This document shows positions 1 through 8,394 of a DNA stretch of 64,000 nt, in pieces. Positions within the stretch are counted from its first letter, which is position 1. Every line of letters starts with the position of its first letter. Both the position numbers and the translations under genes were made by a program. Source of the DNA: Streptomyces sp. NBC_01431 (GTDB lineage Bacteria; Actinomycetota; Actinomycetes; Streptomycetales; Streptomycetaceae); the NCBI RefSeq assembly GCF_036231355.1, contig NZ_CP109496.1:310001-374000 (forward strand), written 5' to 3'. The notes beneath the pieces were generated by a model. That model saw only the letters and a list, made by a program, of their open reading frames with translations. It ran no database searches and had not been told where the DNA came from.

Positions 1-723
1 GTCTTCTACGTCACCGACAACGGCGTGAAGTGGCGCTCCGTTCCTGCGGACTTCCCCGCCTGGGACCGCGTCTATGCGTTCTTCCGCAGGTGGCGGGAGA
101 ACGGTCTGGCCAGGGAGTTCCACGACCGGCTTCGCGGCCGGGCCCGCGAGGCCGCAGGCCGCGAGAGCGAGCCGACTGCGGCCATCATCGACTCGCAGTC
201 GGTCAAGGGAGCCGCCTCGGTGCCCGCCGCCTCGCGCGGTTACGACGGTGGCAAGAAGATCAACGGCAGGCGCCGGCACATCATCACGGACAGTATCGGC
301 CTCATCCTGATGGTCCTGGTGACCGCCGCGGATGTCACCGACCGCCAGGCCGCCCGGGTCATGTTGCCGCTGCTGCGGGCACGGTTCCGCAAGATCACCC
401 TGGTCTGGGCCGACGGCGGCTACACCGGCGACCTCGTCACCTGGGCGAAGGAGGAACTCCGGCTCACCCTGCAGATCGTCAAGCGCGGTGACGGCATGAC
501 GGGGTTTGTGGTGTTGCCGAGACGGTGGGTGGTGGAGCGAAGTCTGGGGTGGCTGCTGCGCACGAGGCGCCTCGCCCGGGACTACGAGACGCTGCCCGCC
601 AGCAGCGAGGCGTTCATCTGCTTCTCGGCGAGCATGCTCATGGCCCGCCGCCTGGCCCGCACGCCGGCCGCCGGCCAGACCCTCAGCACGCCGCGTCAGG
701 GGCAGACGGCACGCGCGGCGTGA
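1..723 (+). CDS. IS5-family transposase, 5' end cut by the window
   Basis: The frame is open from the first base, so the N-terminus lies outside the window; an internal ATG exists at 25. The product is a DDE transposase of the IS5 group. A helical N-terminal part (KWRSVPADFPAWDRVY) is followed by the DDE-like core: the first Asp is in AAIIDSQSVKG, the second in LVWADGGYTGD, and the final Glu in the basic stretch WVVERSLGWLLRTRRL. The C-terminus looks complete, so the copy may be intact. Its last 41 bases overlap the tail of the opposite-strand gene at 683-1216, an arrangement I recall for several streptomycete insertion elements. No terminal repeat could be paired because the left end is missing. 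Confidence 0.85.
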   Translation, partial: VFYVTDNGVKWRSVPADFPAWDRVYAFFRRWRENGLAREFHDRLRGRAREAAGRESEPTAAIIDSQSVKGAASVPAASRGYDGGKKINGRRRHIITDSIGLILMVLVTAADVTDRQAARVMLPLLRARFRKITLVWADGGYTGDLVTWAKEELRLTLQIVKRGDGMTGFVVLPRRWVVERSLGWLLRTRRLARDYETLPASSEAFICFSASMLMARRLARTPAAGQTLSTPRQGQTARAA

Positions 724-1216
724 ACCGGCCCGACGGCAGGGCGGCCAGCCAGCCCCGCTCGACCAGCCGCTTCGCCTTCGAACGCACCCCCTCGATCTTC
801 GCCGGCACCAACTCAAGCCCGAGCCGGTCCGTCATCTCCTTCGCCATCAACCCCTCTTTGCCATCAGGGAGTCCGCCCTCCAGTAGCTCCACGATTCGCC
901 GGTAGTCCGGCGCGAGCGCCCCAGTTGTCGCCCCCTCCCGCCACCTCGACACGATCGAACCGGCAACCGGGGCCCTGCCCTTGGTCGCCGGAGCCTTCGC
1001 CGTCACGTTCTGCGGAGCGTCAACGGGCACCTCGATCACCGCCCCCGGAGCGGCCAGAGCCTCCGCCAGCTCGGCTTGGGCGATCACCCGCCGTTCCAGC
1101 ACCGTCTCCGCCTCGCGGAGTTCGGCCAGGACCCGGTCCGCTTCCGCCTGGAGCTCCTCCACCCGCACCCGGGCAGCCGTCTCGCGTTCCTCCAACAACC
1201 CCATCACCGAAGCCAC
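683..1216 (-). CDS. Coiled-coil protein with C-terminal winged-helix-like domain
   Basis: A 177-residue protein. Residues about 5-60 are strongly heptad-like (many E, A, L, R, V) and predict a long coiled coil. A linker rich in Ala and Pro (about 60-95) leads to a C-terminal part with DYRRIVELLEGG and MTDRLGLELVPAKIEG, which looks like a small helix-turn-helix. I recall similar proteins next to Streptomyces transposases, but the function is unknown. It is convergent with and overlaps the IS5 transposase, so it may be an accessory protein of that element or a host gene bordering it. A DNA-binding partner role is only inference. Confidence 0.6.
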   Translation of the reverse strand: MASVMGLLEERETAARVRVEELQAEADRVLAELREAETVLERRVIAQAELAEALAAPGAVIEVPVDAPQNVTAKAPATKGRAPVAGSIVSRWREGATTGALAPDYRRIVELLEGGLPDGKEGLMAKEMTDRLGLELVPAKIEGVRSKAKRLVERGWLAALPSGRFTPRVPSAPDAAC

Positions 1217-1989
1217 CGGTCATCTCCGCATCGCCGAGCGCGAACTGGTCGCCCGAACCCACAGACACAGGCTCTGACTCTGACTCTGACTCTGACCACC
1301 GGCGAACCGCTCGTACATGTCGTGGTTCTTCTTCCATGCGGCCTCTGAGTTGCGGGCGGGAGAACCTCGCGGCGGCCCGCGCCTACTTCGCCACGGCCCG
1401 GGACCCTGGCCGCACCACGCCACGCCACCGCGCTCGACAGACCGTGACCAACGACAACGAGGGCCTGCCGAACCAGAAGTGGGCCCTCAAAAACTTCCGG
1501 TAAGGGCCGCTTAGTCCCGAGCCAGGGGCGGCCCAGCACTCCCGGGCTCGGCAGGATGTCCCTTCGGGCAGCGCCGGGCCGGTGACGCGGTCCGGATCCG
1601 GCGCCCAGCCACATATCCACCCCGCCCGGCCACCGGCAGAACCATGATCGCGGCCCGCACGGCGCCGGGGGCGGCCGGGCCCCGGCGCCCAGGACGGCTG
1701 CGTACTGTCCGGTGGCCGGGGTAGCCGGGAGCCCGGTACGGGGTGCTACTCTGCGAACAGCACGTGTGTACGCCCCTTCTTCGCGGCGTCCGTGCTGGTT
1801 TCCTCCCGGTGCCACCTCCAGTGCGGTGCCCCCCGTTTCCCCTCCCGGCCACGGCACGGCCCACCCGGATCCATGCGGACACCTCCGGATCCTCATCCGG
1901 ACGTCAACCCAGCGGATCCGTCCGGACACTCAACCGGTGCTGTACGGCTCGGACTTCTCCTGCGCCCCGTCGCGCGAAGGGACCCTCCT
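1217..1989. other. Gap upstream of rho, no convincing gene
   Basis: About 770 bases without a supported gene. It holds the TCTGAC tandem repeat at 1273-1296 and the leader of the rho paralogue. Short frames overlap in all directions and none carries a recognisable domain. The stretch 1736-1775 can fold into small hairpins, so the rho mRNA could have a structured leader; this is only a suspicion. Confidence 0.4.
1273..1296. repeat. Hexanucleotide tandem repeat (TCTGAC)x4
   Basis: Four perfect copies of TCTGAC lie end to end in a non-coding gap. Depending on frame they would read Ser-Asp, Gln-Ser or Ser-Glu repeats, but no gene there is convincing. Copy number could vary by slippage. Confidence 0.9.
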
Positions 1990-3153
1990 GTGCTCAGCAC
2001 GCTCGAACACCCCACAGCCACTGAACCCATCACGACCCCCAACCCCACCACCCCCATCCACTCCGACCGCACCGCCCAGGCCCCACTCACCGGAGTCCTC
2101 GACCTCACGGGCGGGCAGGGCACACTCCGGACCACCGGGTACACCCCGGCTCCGGGAGACGCGAAGTTCCCGACGTCCCTCATCCGTCAACTCAGCCTCC
2201 GCAAGGGTGACTTCGTCGAATGCGAGGGCCCGGCGCCCGAGCGGGTCGTGCGGGTCAACGGCCGCCCGGCCGAAGCCCTGCGCGGAAGGCCGCACTTCGC
2301 CGATCTCACCCCGCTGCACCCGCGCGAACGACTGCGCCTCGAAACCCGGCCGGACCGGCTCACGGGCCGCGTCGTCGACCTCGTCGCCCCCGTCGGCAAG
2401 GGGCAGCGCGGCCTGATCGTCGCCCCGCCGAAAACCGGAAAGACCATCCTGCTCAAGGAGTTGGCGCAGGCAGTCGCCGAGAACCATCCCGAGTGCCACC
2501 TGATGGTGGTCCTCATCGACGAACGGCCCGAGGAAGTCACCGACATGCGGCGCTCGGTCCACGGCGAGGTGCTCGCCTCGACGTTCGACCGGCCACCGAA
2601 GGAACACATCGCCCTCGCCGAACTCGCCGTCGAACGGGCCAAGCGTCTGGTCGAGCAGGGCCGTGACGTCGTCGTGCTCCTGGACTCGCTCACCCGGCTG
2701 TGCCGCGCGCACAACAACGCGGCCGGACCCGGCGGGCGCACCCTCAGCGGCGGGGTCGACGCGGCCGCGCTGCTCGGCCCCAAACGGCTGTTCGGTGCCG
2801 CGCGGCTCACCGAAGAGGGCGGCTCGCTCACGATCCTCGCGACCGCCCTGGTAGACACCGGTTCGCGCGCCGACGACTACTTCTTCGAAGAACTCAAGAG
2901 CACCGGCAACATGGAACTGCGCCTGGCCCGCACCCTCGCCGACCGGCGCCTGTTCCCGGCCGTCGACATCACCCCCTCAGGCACCCGCCGGGAGGAACTC
3001 ATCCTGGGAAAGGCCGAGTTGAGCGGCGTTCGAGGACTACGCAGGGTGCTCCACCACCAGGACGCGTACGGCGCCCTCGACGCGCTACTCGTCAAGATGC
3101 GGCAGGCGCCGGACAACGCAGCCTTCCTGCGACAGATCCACCTGACCGCGTGA
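1990..3153 (+). CDS. Short Rho transcription termination factor paralogue
   Basis: A 387-residue hexameric RNA-dependent ATPase of the Rho family. The GTG start at 1990 is chosen because AAGGGA lies just upstream and the protein then begins with a Thr/Pro-rich tail. Visible parts: an OB-fold-like RNA-binding region with LRKGDFVECEG, the bridge RPHFADLTPLHPRERLRLE, Walker A GLIVAPPKTGKT, the ERPEEVTDMRR block, Walker B VVLLDSLTRLCRAHNN, and the Q/R-loop area SGGVDAAALLGPKRLFGAAR. Housekeeping streptomycete Rho is much longer, with a basic N-terminal insertion; here that part and the Rho_N domain are absent. It is therefore probably a second, accessory Rho. Motor motifs look intact. It stands alone between IS5 and helicase debris. 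Confidence 0.9.
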   Translation: MLSTLEHPTATEPITTPNPTTPIHSDRTAQAPLTGVLDLTGGQGTLRTTGYTPAPGDAKFPTSLIRQLSLRKGDFVECEGPAPERVVRVNGRPAEALRGRPHFADLTPLHPRERLRLETRPDRLTGRVVDLVAPVGKGQRGLIVAPPKTGKTILLKELAQAVAENHPECHLMVVLIDERPEEVTDMRRSVHGEVLASTFDRPPKEHIALAELAVERAKRLVEQGRDVVVLLDSLTRLCRAHNNAAGPGGRTLSGGVDAAALLGPKRLFGAARLTEEGGSLTILATALVDTGSRADDYFFEELKSTGNMELRLARTLADRRLFPAVDITPSGTRREELILGKAELSGVRGLRRVLHHQDAYGALDALLVKMRQAPDNAAFLRQIHLTA

Positions 3154-3199
3154 AGCGCGTAAGGCTTCCTGCCGGCCTCCCTGCCGGACATGGCAACTG

Positions 3200-3330
3200 C
3201 ACCTGGACGCCGGTGAGGCGCTGACCACCACGGCGGGCGACGTCGTACGCCAGGGCGAGGACCTGGGACGGTGGGTGACCTCGGTAAGGCTCGGGGGGGG
3301 GGGGACCAACTCACCGGGGCGCAGCAGTCA
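3200..3330 (+). pseudogene. Helicase-associated (HA) domain remnant
   Basis: In one frame the sequence reads AGDVVRQGEDLGRWVTSVRL, the conserved W-x-L-G style repeat of the helicase-associated domain found at the C-terminus of actinobacterial DEAD-type helicases. Immediately after a run of twelve G the continuation DQLTGAQQ appears in another frame, so the domain has been frameshifted at the homopolymer. No helicase core is present nearby. This is a fragment left by a past rearrangement. Confidence 0.55.
3293..3304. repeat. Twelve-base G homopolymer
   Basis: Twelve consecutive G residues at the frameshift point of the helicase-associated remnant. It could be a slippage hot spot or a sequencing or assembly artefact. 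Confidence 0.85.
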
Positions 3331-3352
3331 CGATCGGGATGCGGTGGTCGTG

Positions 3353-3679
3353 ATGGGCGTCGTCGTCACCGCGGACGCCGCGCTCGCGGCCGGCTATCTG
3401 CTCGGGCGGCTGCGTCCGTGGCAGCGGGCGGGTGACTGGGCGGCCGATCAGGCCCGCTTCACCGGGACGTGGGTGCGGGGCGACTCCGGCCGCCAGGCCG
3501 TCGCCGTCCGGCCTATGTCGTGGCTGGAACAGCGCGTCCCTGGTCTTCGCGGCGGCCGGGCGGCCGTGCTGGAGATCCTTTCATCGCTCTCGCGGAAATG
3601 GCTCATCCCATGGCTCTCACGGTCAGGGGTTGGTTCGGTCAACAGGAAGCGATGCTCAACACGGCCGCCATCACGCTGA
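3353..3679 (+). CDS. Uncertain small protein, possible remnant
   Basis: A frame of 108 residues beginning GVVVTADAALAAGYLLGRLR, with a short hydrophobic N-terminus, followed by PWQRAGDWAADQARFTG. The first 50 residues look protein-like and resemble small hypothetical proteins I recall from streptomycete genomes. The last part is rich in Arg and Ser and looks like reading beyond a frameshift. No good ribosome binding site is present. It sits between the helicase remnant and the flavodoxin gene, so decay is likely. Confidence 0.3.
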   Translation: MGVVVTADAALAAGYLLGRLRPWQRAGDWAADQARFTGTWVRGDSGRQAVAVRPMSWLEQRVPGLRGGRAAVLEILSSLSRKWLIPWLSRSGVGSVNRKRCSTRPPSR

Positions 3680-3826
3680 TGACCCGCCACTACCCCAGCG
3701 CCGCCCCACCGCGGCCCGGCGAACTCGTCCAGGCCGCGTGCCGCCAGCTGTACGGGTGGCACGCGTGGAACGGGACGGCCGGGCGCGTACATCTCCCACG
3801 GGCGCCCTGCACCCGTGGGAGGCGGA

Positions 3827-4453
3827 TCAGGCGGCGACCGCAGCGCGACCGGCGGCGTACACCGCGGCCTGGGCGGCGACTCGTCGGCCGAGGTGTTCGG
3901 CGGTTGCTATGTCGGCCTTGTGGACGCCGTCCGGGCCCCGGTCGGTGTCGGTCTGCGCGCCAGCGCCCAGGTAGAAGCCGAGGCGGTTGAGGTCGTTCTC
4001 GGAGGCGGTGGTGGAGTGCCAGCCGGACGGCAGGCCCAGGTTGATCCAGTGCATTCCGTGCTGGGCGGCCAGCACGGAGAAGAACTGCAGGGTGTGCAGC
4101 TTGTCGCCGCTCTTCGAACCGGAGTTGGTGAAGCCCGCCGCCAGCTTGTCCTGCCAGGCGCGGGTCGCCCAGCGCTTCGAGGTGGCCTCGGCGAAGACGT
4201 GGAAGGCGCCGGACGCGGTCCCCATGTAGGTCGGCGAGCCGAAGACGATCGCGTCGGCGGTGTCGAGCAGAGCCCACTGCTCCTCGGTGATCTCGTCGAC
4301 CTTGACCAGGTGGACGGTCGCCCCGGCGTCGGCGGCGCCCTCGCGCACCGCCTCGGCCAGCACCGAGGTGTGGCCGAAGCCCGAGTGATGGGCGATGGCG
4401 ACGACCGGCGGGACGGCAGCGGCGGAAGAATCGGCCGGGGCAGGCGTGGTCAT
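3827..4453 (-). CDS. Flavodoxin-like NAD(P)H:quinone oxidoreductase (WrbA-type)
   Basis: A 208-residue FMN-binding reductase of the flavodoxin-fold family. After a short Ala/Pro-rich N-terminus comes AIAHHSGFGHTSVLAEAV, the phosphate-binding loop, then FGSPTYMGTASG, the loop that cups the isoalloxazine, and AGFTNSGSKSGDKL. The length matches WrbA-like enzymes, which reduce quinones by two electrons in the cytoplasm. GAGGAG precedes the ATG by ten bases. It lies 92 bases downstream of the ECF41 sigma gene on the same strand, and ECF41 factors are often encoded beside small redox enzymes, so the pair may be one transcription unit. Confidence 0.85.
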   Translation of the reverse strand: MTTPAPADSSAAAVPPVVAIAHHSGFGHTSVLAEAVREGAADAGATVHLVKVDEITEEQWALLDTADAIVFGSPTYMGTASGAFHVFAEATSKRWATRAWQDKLAAGFTNSGSKSGDKLHTLQFFSVLAAQHGMHWINLGLPSGWHSTTASENDLNRLGFYLGAGAQTDTDRGPDGVHKADIATAEHLGRRVAAQAAVYAAGRAAVAA

Positions 4454-4545
4454 GATGGCAGGGCTCCTCAGGATCGTGCCGCGTGGCGCGGCGCGAGGCG
4501 GTCAATTCACCAGGGAGACGAGGTAGCCCCTCCAGGTGTGACAGC

Positions 4546-5436
4546 TCAGACGTGCACGAGTTTGTCGGGATTGATGACCCTGCGGTACGCGGTGATCAGA
4601 CCGTCTGTGATCTGGACCGTGTCCACGGAGTGGACCCGGCCTTCGCGGTGGAACACCAGGGCGAGCTCGCCGCCGACTTCAGCGAAGGCGATACGGTCCG
4701 GACGCCACCGGCGTCCCACACGCACCATGACCTCGGCAACGCGCTCGCCGCCGTGGATGAGCTTGCGTGCCGCGAATGTCTTGCCGCCGCCGTCGGTGAC
4801 GAAGACGGCGTCCGGGTGCAGGAGCCTGACCAAGCCGGCCAGGTCCCCGGCCTCGTACGCGGCGCGGAAAACCGCGAGGACGCGTTCGCGCTCCGCCTTC
4901 GACGCCTGCGGCATGGACTGTTTCGCCTTGGCCACTCGCCGTCGCGCCCGCGAGGCGAGCTGCCGGGCGCCCGGCGCGGAGACGTCCAGCACCTCGGCGA
5001 TCTTGCCGAACTCAAGGCCGAAGACATCGTGCAGGACGAAAGCCACCCGCTCCGGCGGGCTCAGCTCTTCCATGATCAGCAGCATCGCCGAGCTGACGGA
5101 TTCATCGACGAGTACCGGCTGCGACGCGTCCGGCCCCGTCAGCAGCGGCTCCGGCAGCCACGGCCCGACATAGCTCTCCCGACGGAAACGGGCACTCTTG
5201 AGAATGTCGTACGACCGCCGCGCGGCCACCGTCACCAGCCAGGCCCGCAGATCACCGATGTCCCCCAGATCCGCTCCGGCCGCCCGCAACCACACATCCT
5301 GGGTCACGTCCTCGGCATCAGCCACACTCCCCAGCAGCCGGTAGGCCACACCGAAAACCGCAGGCCGGTGCCTCTCCCATCCGGCTCCGAGCGCCTCTTC
5401 CTGCTCAGACCGTCCGGGCCCGTGCCCATCACCCAT
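4546..5436 (-). CDS. sigJ: ECF41-type RNA polymerase sigma factor (SigJ-like)
   Basis: An extracytoplasmic-function sigma factor with a fused C-terminal SnoaL-like domain. Region 2 shows YRLLGSVADAEDVTQDVWLR; the linker has the group-typical GPWLPEPL; region 4 has LSPPERVAFVLHDVFGLEF and IAEVLDVSAPGARQL. The last 110 residues form the NTF2/SnoaL-like fold and end with the NPDKL motif, which in ECF41 proteins modulates sigma activity in place of a separate anti-sigma factor. The start at 5436 is preferred because GGAGGAGG lies 11 bases upstream; an in-frame ATG at 5460 adds eight residues. The usual ECF41 partner is a carboxymuconolactone decarboxylase or oxidoreductase; here it is the downstream flavodoxin-like reductase. 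Confidence 0.88.
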   Translation of the reverse strand: MGDGHGPGRSEQEEALGAGWERHRPAVFGVAYRLLGSVADAEDVTQDVWLRAAGADLGDIGDLRAWLVTVAARRSYDILKSARFRRESYVGPWLPEPLLTGPDASQPVLVDESVSSAMLLIMEELSPPERVAFVLHDVFGLEFGKIAEVLDVSAPGARQLASRARRRVAKAKQSMPQASKAERERVLAVFRAAYEAGDLAGLVRLLHPDAVFVTDGGGKTFAARKLIHGGERVAEVMVRVGRRWRPDRIAFAEVGGELALVFHREGRVHSVDTVQITDGLITAYRRVINPDKLVHV

Positions 5437-5595
5437 ACCGATCGCAACCTCCTCCAGCATGCGGATCCAGCGTAGCTACCCGGACTCGGGATCTTCGAAG
5501 GCGAACTCGTCGCCGGCGGCGCCAATACGGTCACCAGGCCACTCAGGGCGCTCTGCGGGATACGGCGGGTGAACCACCCCCTCCAGCGCGTGGTC

Positions 5596-5760
5596 TCACG
5601 AACCTGCATCGGCAGCCATCCGTACCACCCACTCACACACCTTCACTGCTCGCTCGATGCGGCTGGATCTGACCAACAGTGGTCCGCCGAGCTCTCGGTC
5701 GATCCGGTTGATCAGCGCGACGAGGGTGAACGTGTTGCGACCGAAGTCGCTCGCATCCCG
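5596..5760 (-). pseudogene. HTH-domain remnant of a LysR-like regulator
   Basis: The minus strand reads TFTLVALINRIDRELGGPLL, which resembles the end of the helix-turn-helix plus wing of LysR-like regulators, followed directly by a stop after about 20 more residues. No effector domain follows. It abuts the Tap-like remnant on the same strand, so both may come from one decayed cluster. Confidence 0.35.
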
Positions 5761-6148
5761 ATGTAGGCGTCGCGCAGCCACTTGTACCGTGCGTCCAGGT
5801 AGCGGCCGGTCTGCGTGCGCACGTACGCCTCGATCGGTGCGACGTCGAAGCCGAGTTCCACCGCGTACCGCATAGTGGGCGTGGCGTACCAGGCGGGGCC
5901 CTCGGGGTGGTTGCCCTTCGGCGTGAACAGGGAGGGCAGCCGGGTGCCGTCGATGGTGCGGCCGTTGATCTGGACGCGGCAGAGCTCGACGTGGCTCAGG
6001 TCGACCAGCCTGAGTCGGGCAGTGTCGGGTCGAACGTCGGGTTGCCGGTCAGGCGGGTCGTCCGGTTCAGCCCGATCGTGAGGCCGTTCGCGGCCGCGGC
6101 GAACGACATGTTGATGCCGACCGCGACCAGGCCCTGGTCCACACCCCC
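5761..6148 (-). pseudogene. Telomere-associated (Tap-like) protein remnant
   Basis: Two frames on the minus strand together match, from memory, the C-terminal part of streptomycete telomere-associated Tap/TapR proteins. The first frame has VDQGLVAVGINMSFAAAANG and TFDPTLPDSG. After a one-base shift near 5998 the second frame continues with VDLSHVELCRVQINGRTIDG, PSLFTPKGN, GPAWYATPTMRYAVELGF and PIEAYVRTQTGRYLDARYKW. The frame shift and the missing N-terminal two thirds show that it is dead. Such genes typically sit near ends of linear chromosomes or plasmids, so the fragment hints at a subterminal location or an integrated linear replicon. Confidence 0.45.
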
Positions 6149-6372
6149 GAGCACACCAACACCCATCGGCCAGCGGATCAGAACTGACGAAACTGAGACA
6201 GCGTCACCCCCATGCAACAACGCCCCGAGACAGCAACCCCCCGCAGTTCTCTCCCACCCAGGACAGCGGCCCCACACCTCGAACCGCCACCGACCAGCAA
6301 CAACACACCCAGACCCCCACTGCCTCTCAACCCACTGTCCCAAAACCGAGAGATCGCAGCTGGGCCCGCCGG

Positions 6373-6666
6373 TCAGTCGATGCCTTCGATGATGCGGAAG
6401 TCGCGCTCGACGCCGTCGGGGAGGGCCGCCAGCGCCTTCTGGTATGCCTCGCTCTCGTATGCCGCGACGGCCTGTTCAAAGCTGTCGAACTCGATCAGAA
6501 CGACGCGTTGCGTGATTCCGGCCTCGTGGGCGACGACTCGACCGTCACGGGACTTGGTTCGCCCGCCCGCAGCCCGGACAGCCGGACCGGCCAGCTTGTT
6601 GTAGACAGTCAGCCCCTCAGGGTCGGAAATGGCGGGGTAGACACTGACCCAGTAGCCCTTAGCCAT
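6373..6666 (-). CDS. DUF1330 family protein
   Basis: A 97-residue cytoplasmic protein with the DUF1330 ferredoxin-like fold. The N-terminus AKGYWVSVYPAISDPEGL and the block RVVLIEFDSFEQAVAAYES, with EAYQKALAAL after it, are the family signatures. The start at 6666 is set by AGGAGG seven bases upstream. DUF1330 proteins are small dimeric alpha-beta barrels of unproven function related to antibiotic-biosynthesis monooxygenases. The gene is divergent from the LysR gene at 6825, so it is the likely regulatory target of that protein. Confidence 0.85.
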   Translation of the reverse strand: MAKGYWVSVYPAISDPEGLTVYNKLAGPAVRAAGGRTKSRDGRVVAHEAGITQRVVLIEFDSFEQAVAAYESEAYQKALAALPDGVERDFRIIEGID

Positions 6667-6824
6667 GGAAACCTCCTGTGTTCGGCCGGACACGTCCGAC
6701 TTCGAATTGACACTCGGATCGATCGATCCCGGCTTGCGCAGGCTAGGGCTTGATGCGCGGTCGAGGGAAAGACCGGTACGGAATAGACTCAGAACGGATC
6801 GTTATCAATCGGCGGGGAGGGCAC
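6667..6824. promoter_or_regulatory. Divergent promoter region between DUF1330 and LysR genes
   Basis: A 158-base intergenic stretch with comparatively AT-rich segments near 6780-6812. Divergent LysR arrangement suggests that it holds both promoters and the LysR binding site, but no single operator is clear by eye. Confidence 0.5.
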
Positions 6825-7727
6825 ATGGCGCCGGATACGGTGAGCCTGCGGTACTTCCTGGTGTTGGCGCAGGAGTTGAACTTCACCCGCGCGGCCGCAC
6901 GCATCGGCATCGCACAGCCCGCACTCAGCGCCCGGATGCGCCGATTGGAGGCGGAACTCGGTACAGCCCTACTGGTCCGCAACACGCGTAGCGTCGTATT
7001 GACCACGGCCGGTGCGGCTTTGGCGGAATCCGCGCCGCCCGCGCTGGCGGCGCTGGACCGGGCGTGGGACACCGCCCGGAGCGCGGCGGCCGGTGAACTG
7101 GGCACGCTGCGCATCGGATACAGCCTCAGCACCGGGGCCGGGACGACACCGGCCTTGGTGGACAGGCTGATTCGCAGCAACAGCGGACTCGAGGTCGGTG
7201 CGGTCCCGATGGCGACACCGGAGATCTCCCCCGCGGTCGCCGACGGCCGCATCGATGCCGGGATCACCCGCGGTGAACAACCGGGCCGTGGCGTGCGCCG
7301 GTTCCTGCTGCGTCGTGCGCGCATCGGAGTCCAGCTGGCGCAGCACCATCCGCTGGCCGAACACCCGGAGATCGAGATCGCCGATGCGGCCGTATATCCG
7401 CTGCGACTCCCGGACCGTGCGGCCAACCCCGTGATCCACGATCAACTGTCCGCACTGTTCCGAGACACCCGAGTACACCCTCTATTCCACACGCCCGCAG
7501 TCTCTTTCGACATGTCTCAGCGCGACCTGCGCGACGGAGTCACCCTCGCCCCGGCCGGAGAAGCCGCGGCCGCGGCACAACCAGCCGGTCTCACCTGGCG
7601 ACCGCTGCGAGGCGCACCCAGCCTGACGATCCACCTGGTCCTCCCACGCGAGCAGTCGCCGCTACACCGCCGCATCCGTGCCGTCGCCAAAACCCTGGCG
7701 CACGAGCTGCACTGGCTGCCGGACTGA
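6825..7727 (+). CDS. LysR-family transcriptional regulator
   Basis: A 300-residue regulator. The winged helix-turn-helix is at residues about 5-65 (VSLRYFLVLAQELNFTRAAA, then ALSARMRRLEAELGTALLVR); the rest is the two-lobed periplasmic-binding-like effector domain, with GTLRIGYSLSTGAGTTPALV opening lobe one. The start at 6825 is chosen over upstream in-frame ATGs because GGGGAGGG is well placed and the family normally begins just before the HTH. It probably controls the divergent DUF1330 gene and itself. The effector is unknown. Confidence 0.88.
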   Translation: MAPDTVSLRYFLVLAQELNFTRAAARIGIAQPALSARMRRLEAELGTALLVRNTRSVVLTTAGAALAESAPPALAALDRAWDTARSAAAGELGTLRIGYSLSTGAGTTPALVDRLIRSNSGLEVGAVPMATPEISPAVADGRIDAGITRGEQPGRGVRRFLLRRARIGVQLAQHHPLAEHPEIEIADAAVYPLRLPDRAANPVIHDQLSALFRDTRVHPLFHTPAVSFDMSQRDLRDGVTLAPAGEAAAAAQPAGLTWRPLRGAPSLTIHLVLPREQSPLHRRIRAVAKTLAHELHWLPD

Positions 7728-7754
7728 CGCCCAAGAGGTCAAGCGAGACGGACG

Positions 7755-8171
7755 CCTGCGGTACTGATCTCCGCTACCCGCGTGCTGGCCCTCTCCACCC
7801 GGCACCCCTTCGCGAAGAGGCCCTCCGTCCGGGTCGACGACCTCGCCGGGGACAAGGTGCTCAGTCTCTCGGGGCCCGTACCGGACTACTGGCTCGACCA
7901 TCTCCTGCCGCGCACGACTCCGGCGGGCCGTCTCATCGAGCGCGGTGAGCGGGCGGTGACCCGGCAGGAGCTCCTAGCCCTGGTCGGGGCGGGACGCGGG
8001 GTGCATCCGGCCGCCGCACACGAGATCAGGTACTACGCCCGGCCCAATATCGCGTACGTCCCTTTCGACGACGCTCCCCCGCTGGAGTACGGCCTGGTGT
8101 GGCAGGCCGCAGCGGACACGCACCGCATCCGCGCCTTCGCCGAGACGGCGGTGGAAGTGGTACGGCGGTAG
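7755..8171 (+). pseudogene. LysR regulator lacking its DNA-binding half
   Basis: The frame reads VLALSTRHPFAKRPSVRVDD, SLSGPVPDYWLDHLLPRTTP, RAVTRQELLALVGAGRGVHP and PPLEYGLVWQAAADTHRIRA, which is lobe two of a LysR effector domain with a natural C-terminus. The helix-turn-helix and lobe one are missing and the frame is closed upstream. It lies directly after an intact LysR gene but is not a duplicate of it. It is best read as the truncated end of a second regulator. Confidence 0.6.
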
Positions 8172-8394
8172 GGGGGCCGTCTGTGCGGAGTGCCGCTGAT
8201 CCGGCCCAGGTGAGTGGCCCAGTTCGAGGAACGTTTCGCCCCTCTCAGACAACCGCGAAGCTCACCCCGGGCGATGCCCCCTGGCACACAGCGGCGGCCC
8301 CCGGCCAAGGCGTCTGGTTGGGGGCCGCCGCGCGCGTACTGAATGGAGCCGGAGAATGGCTCGGCGAGTCCGATGTCGGCGGGACGCCGACCGA

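Noticed and set aside
3815..5173. Plus-strand frame spanning the flavodoxin and sigma factor genes
   Set aside because: No ribosome binding site or motif; both minus-strand genes are well supported.
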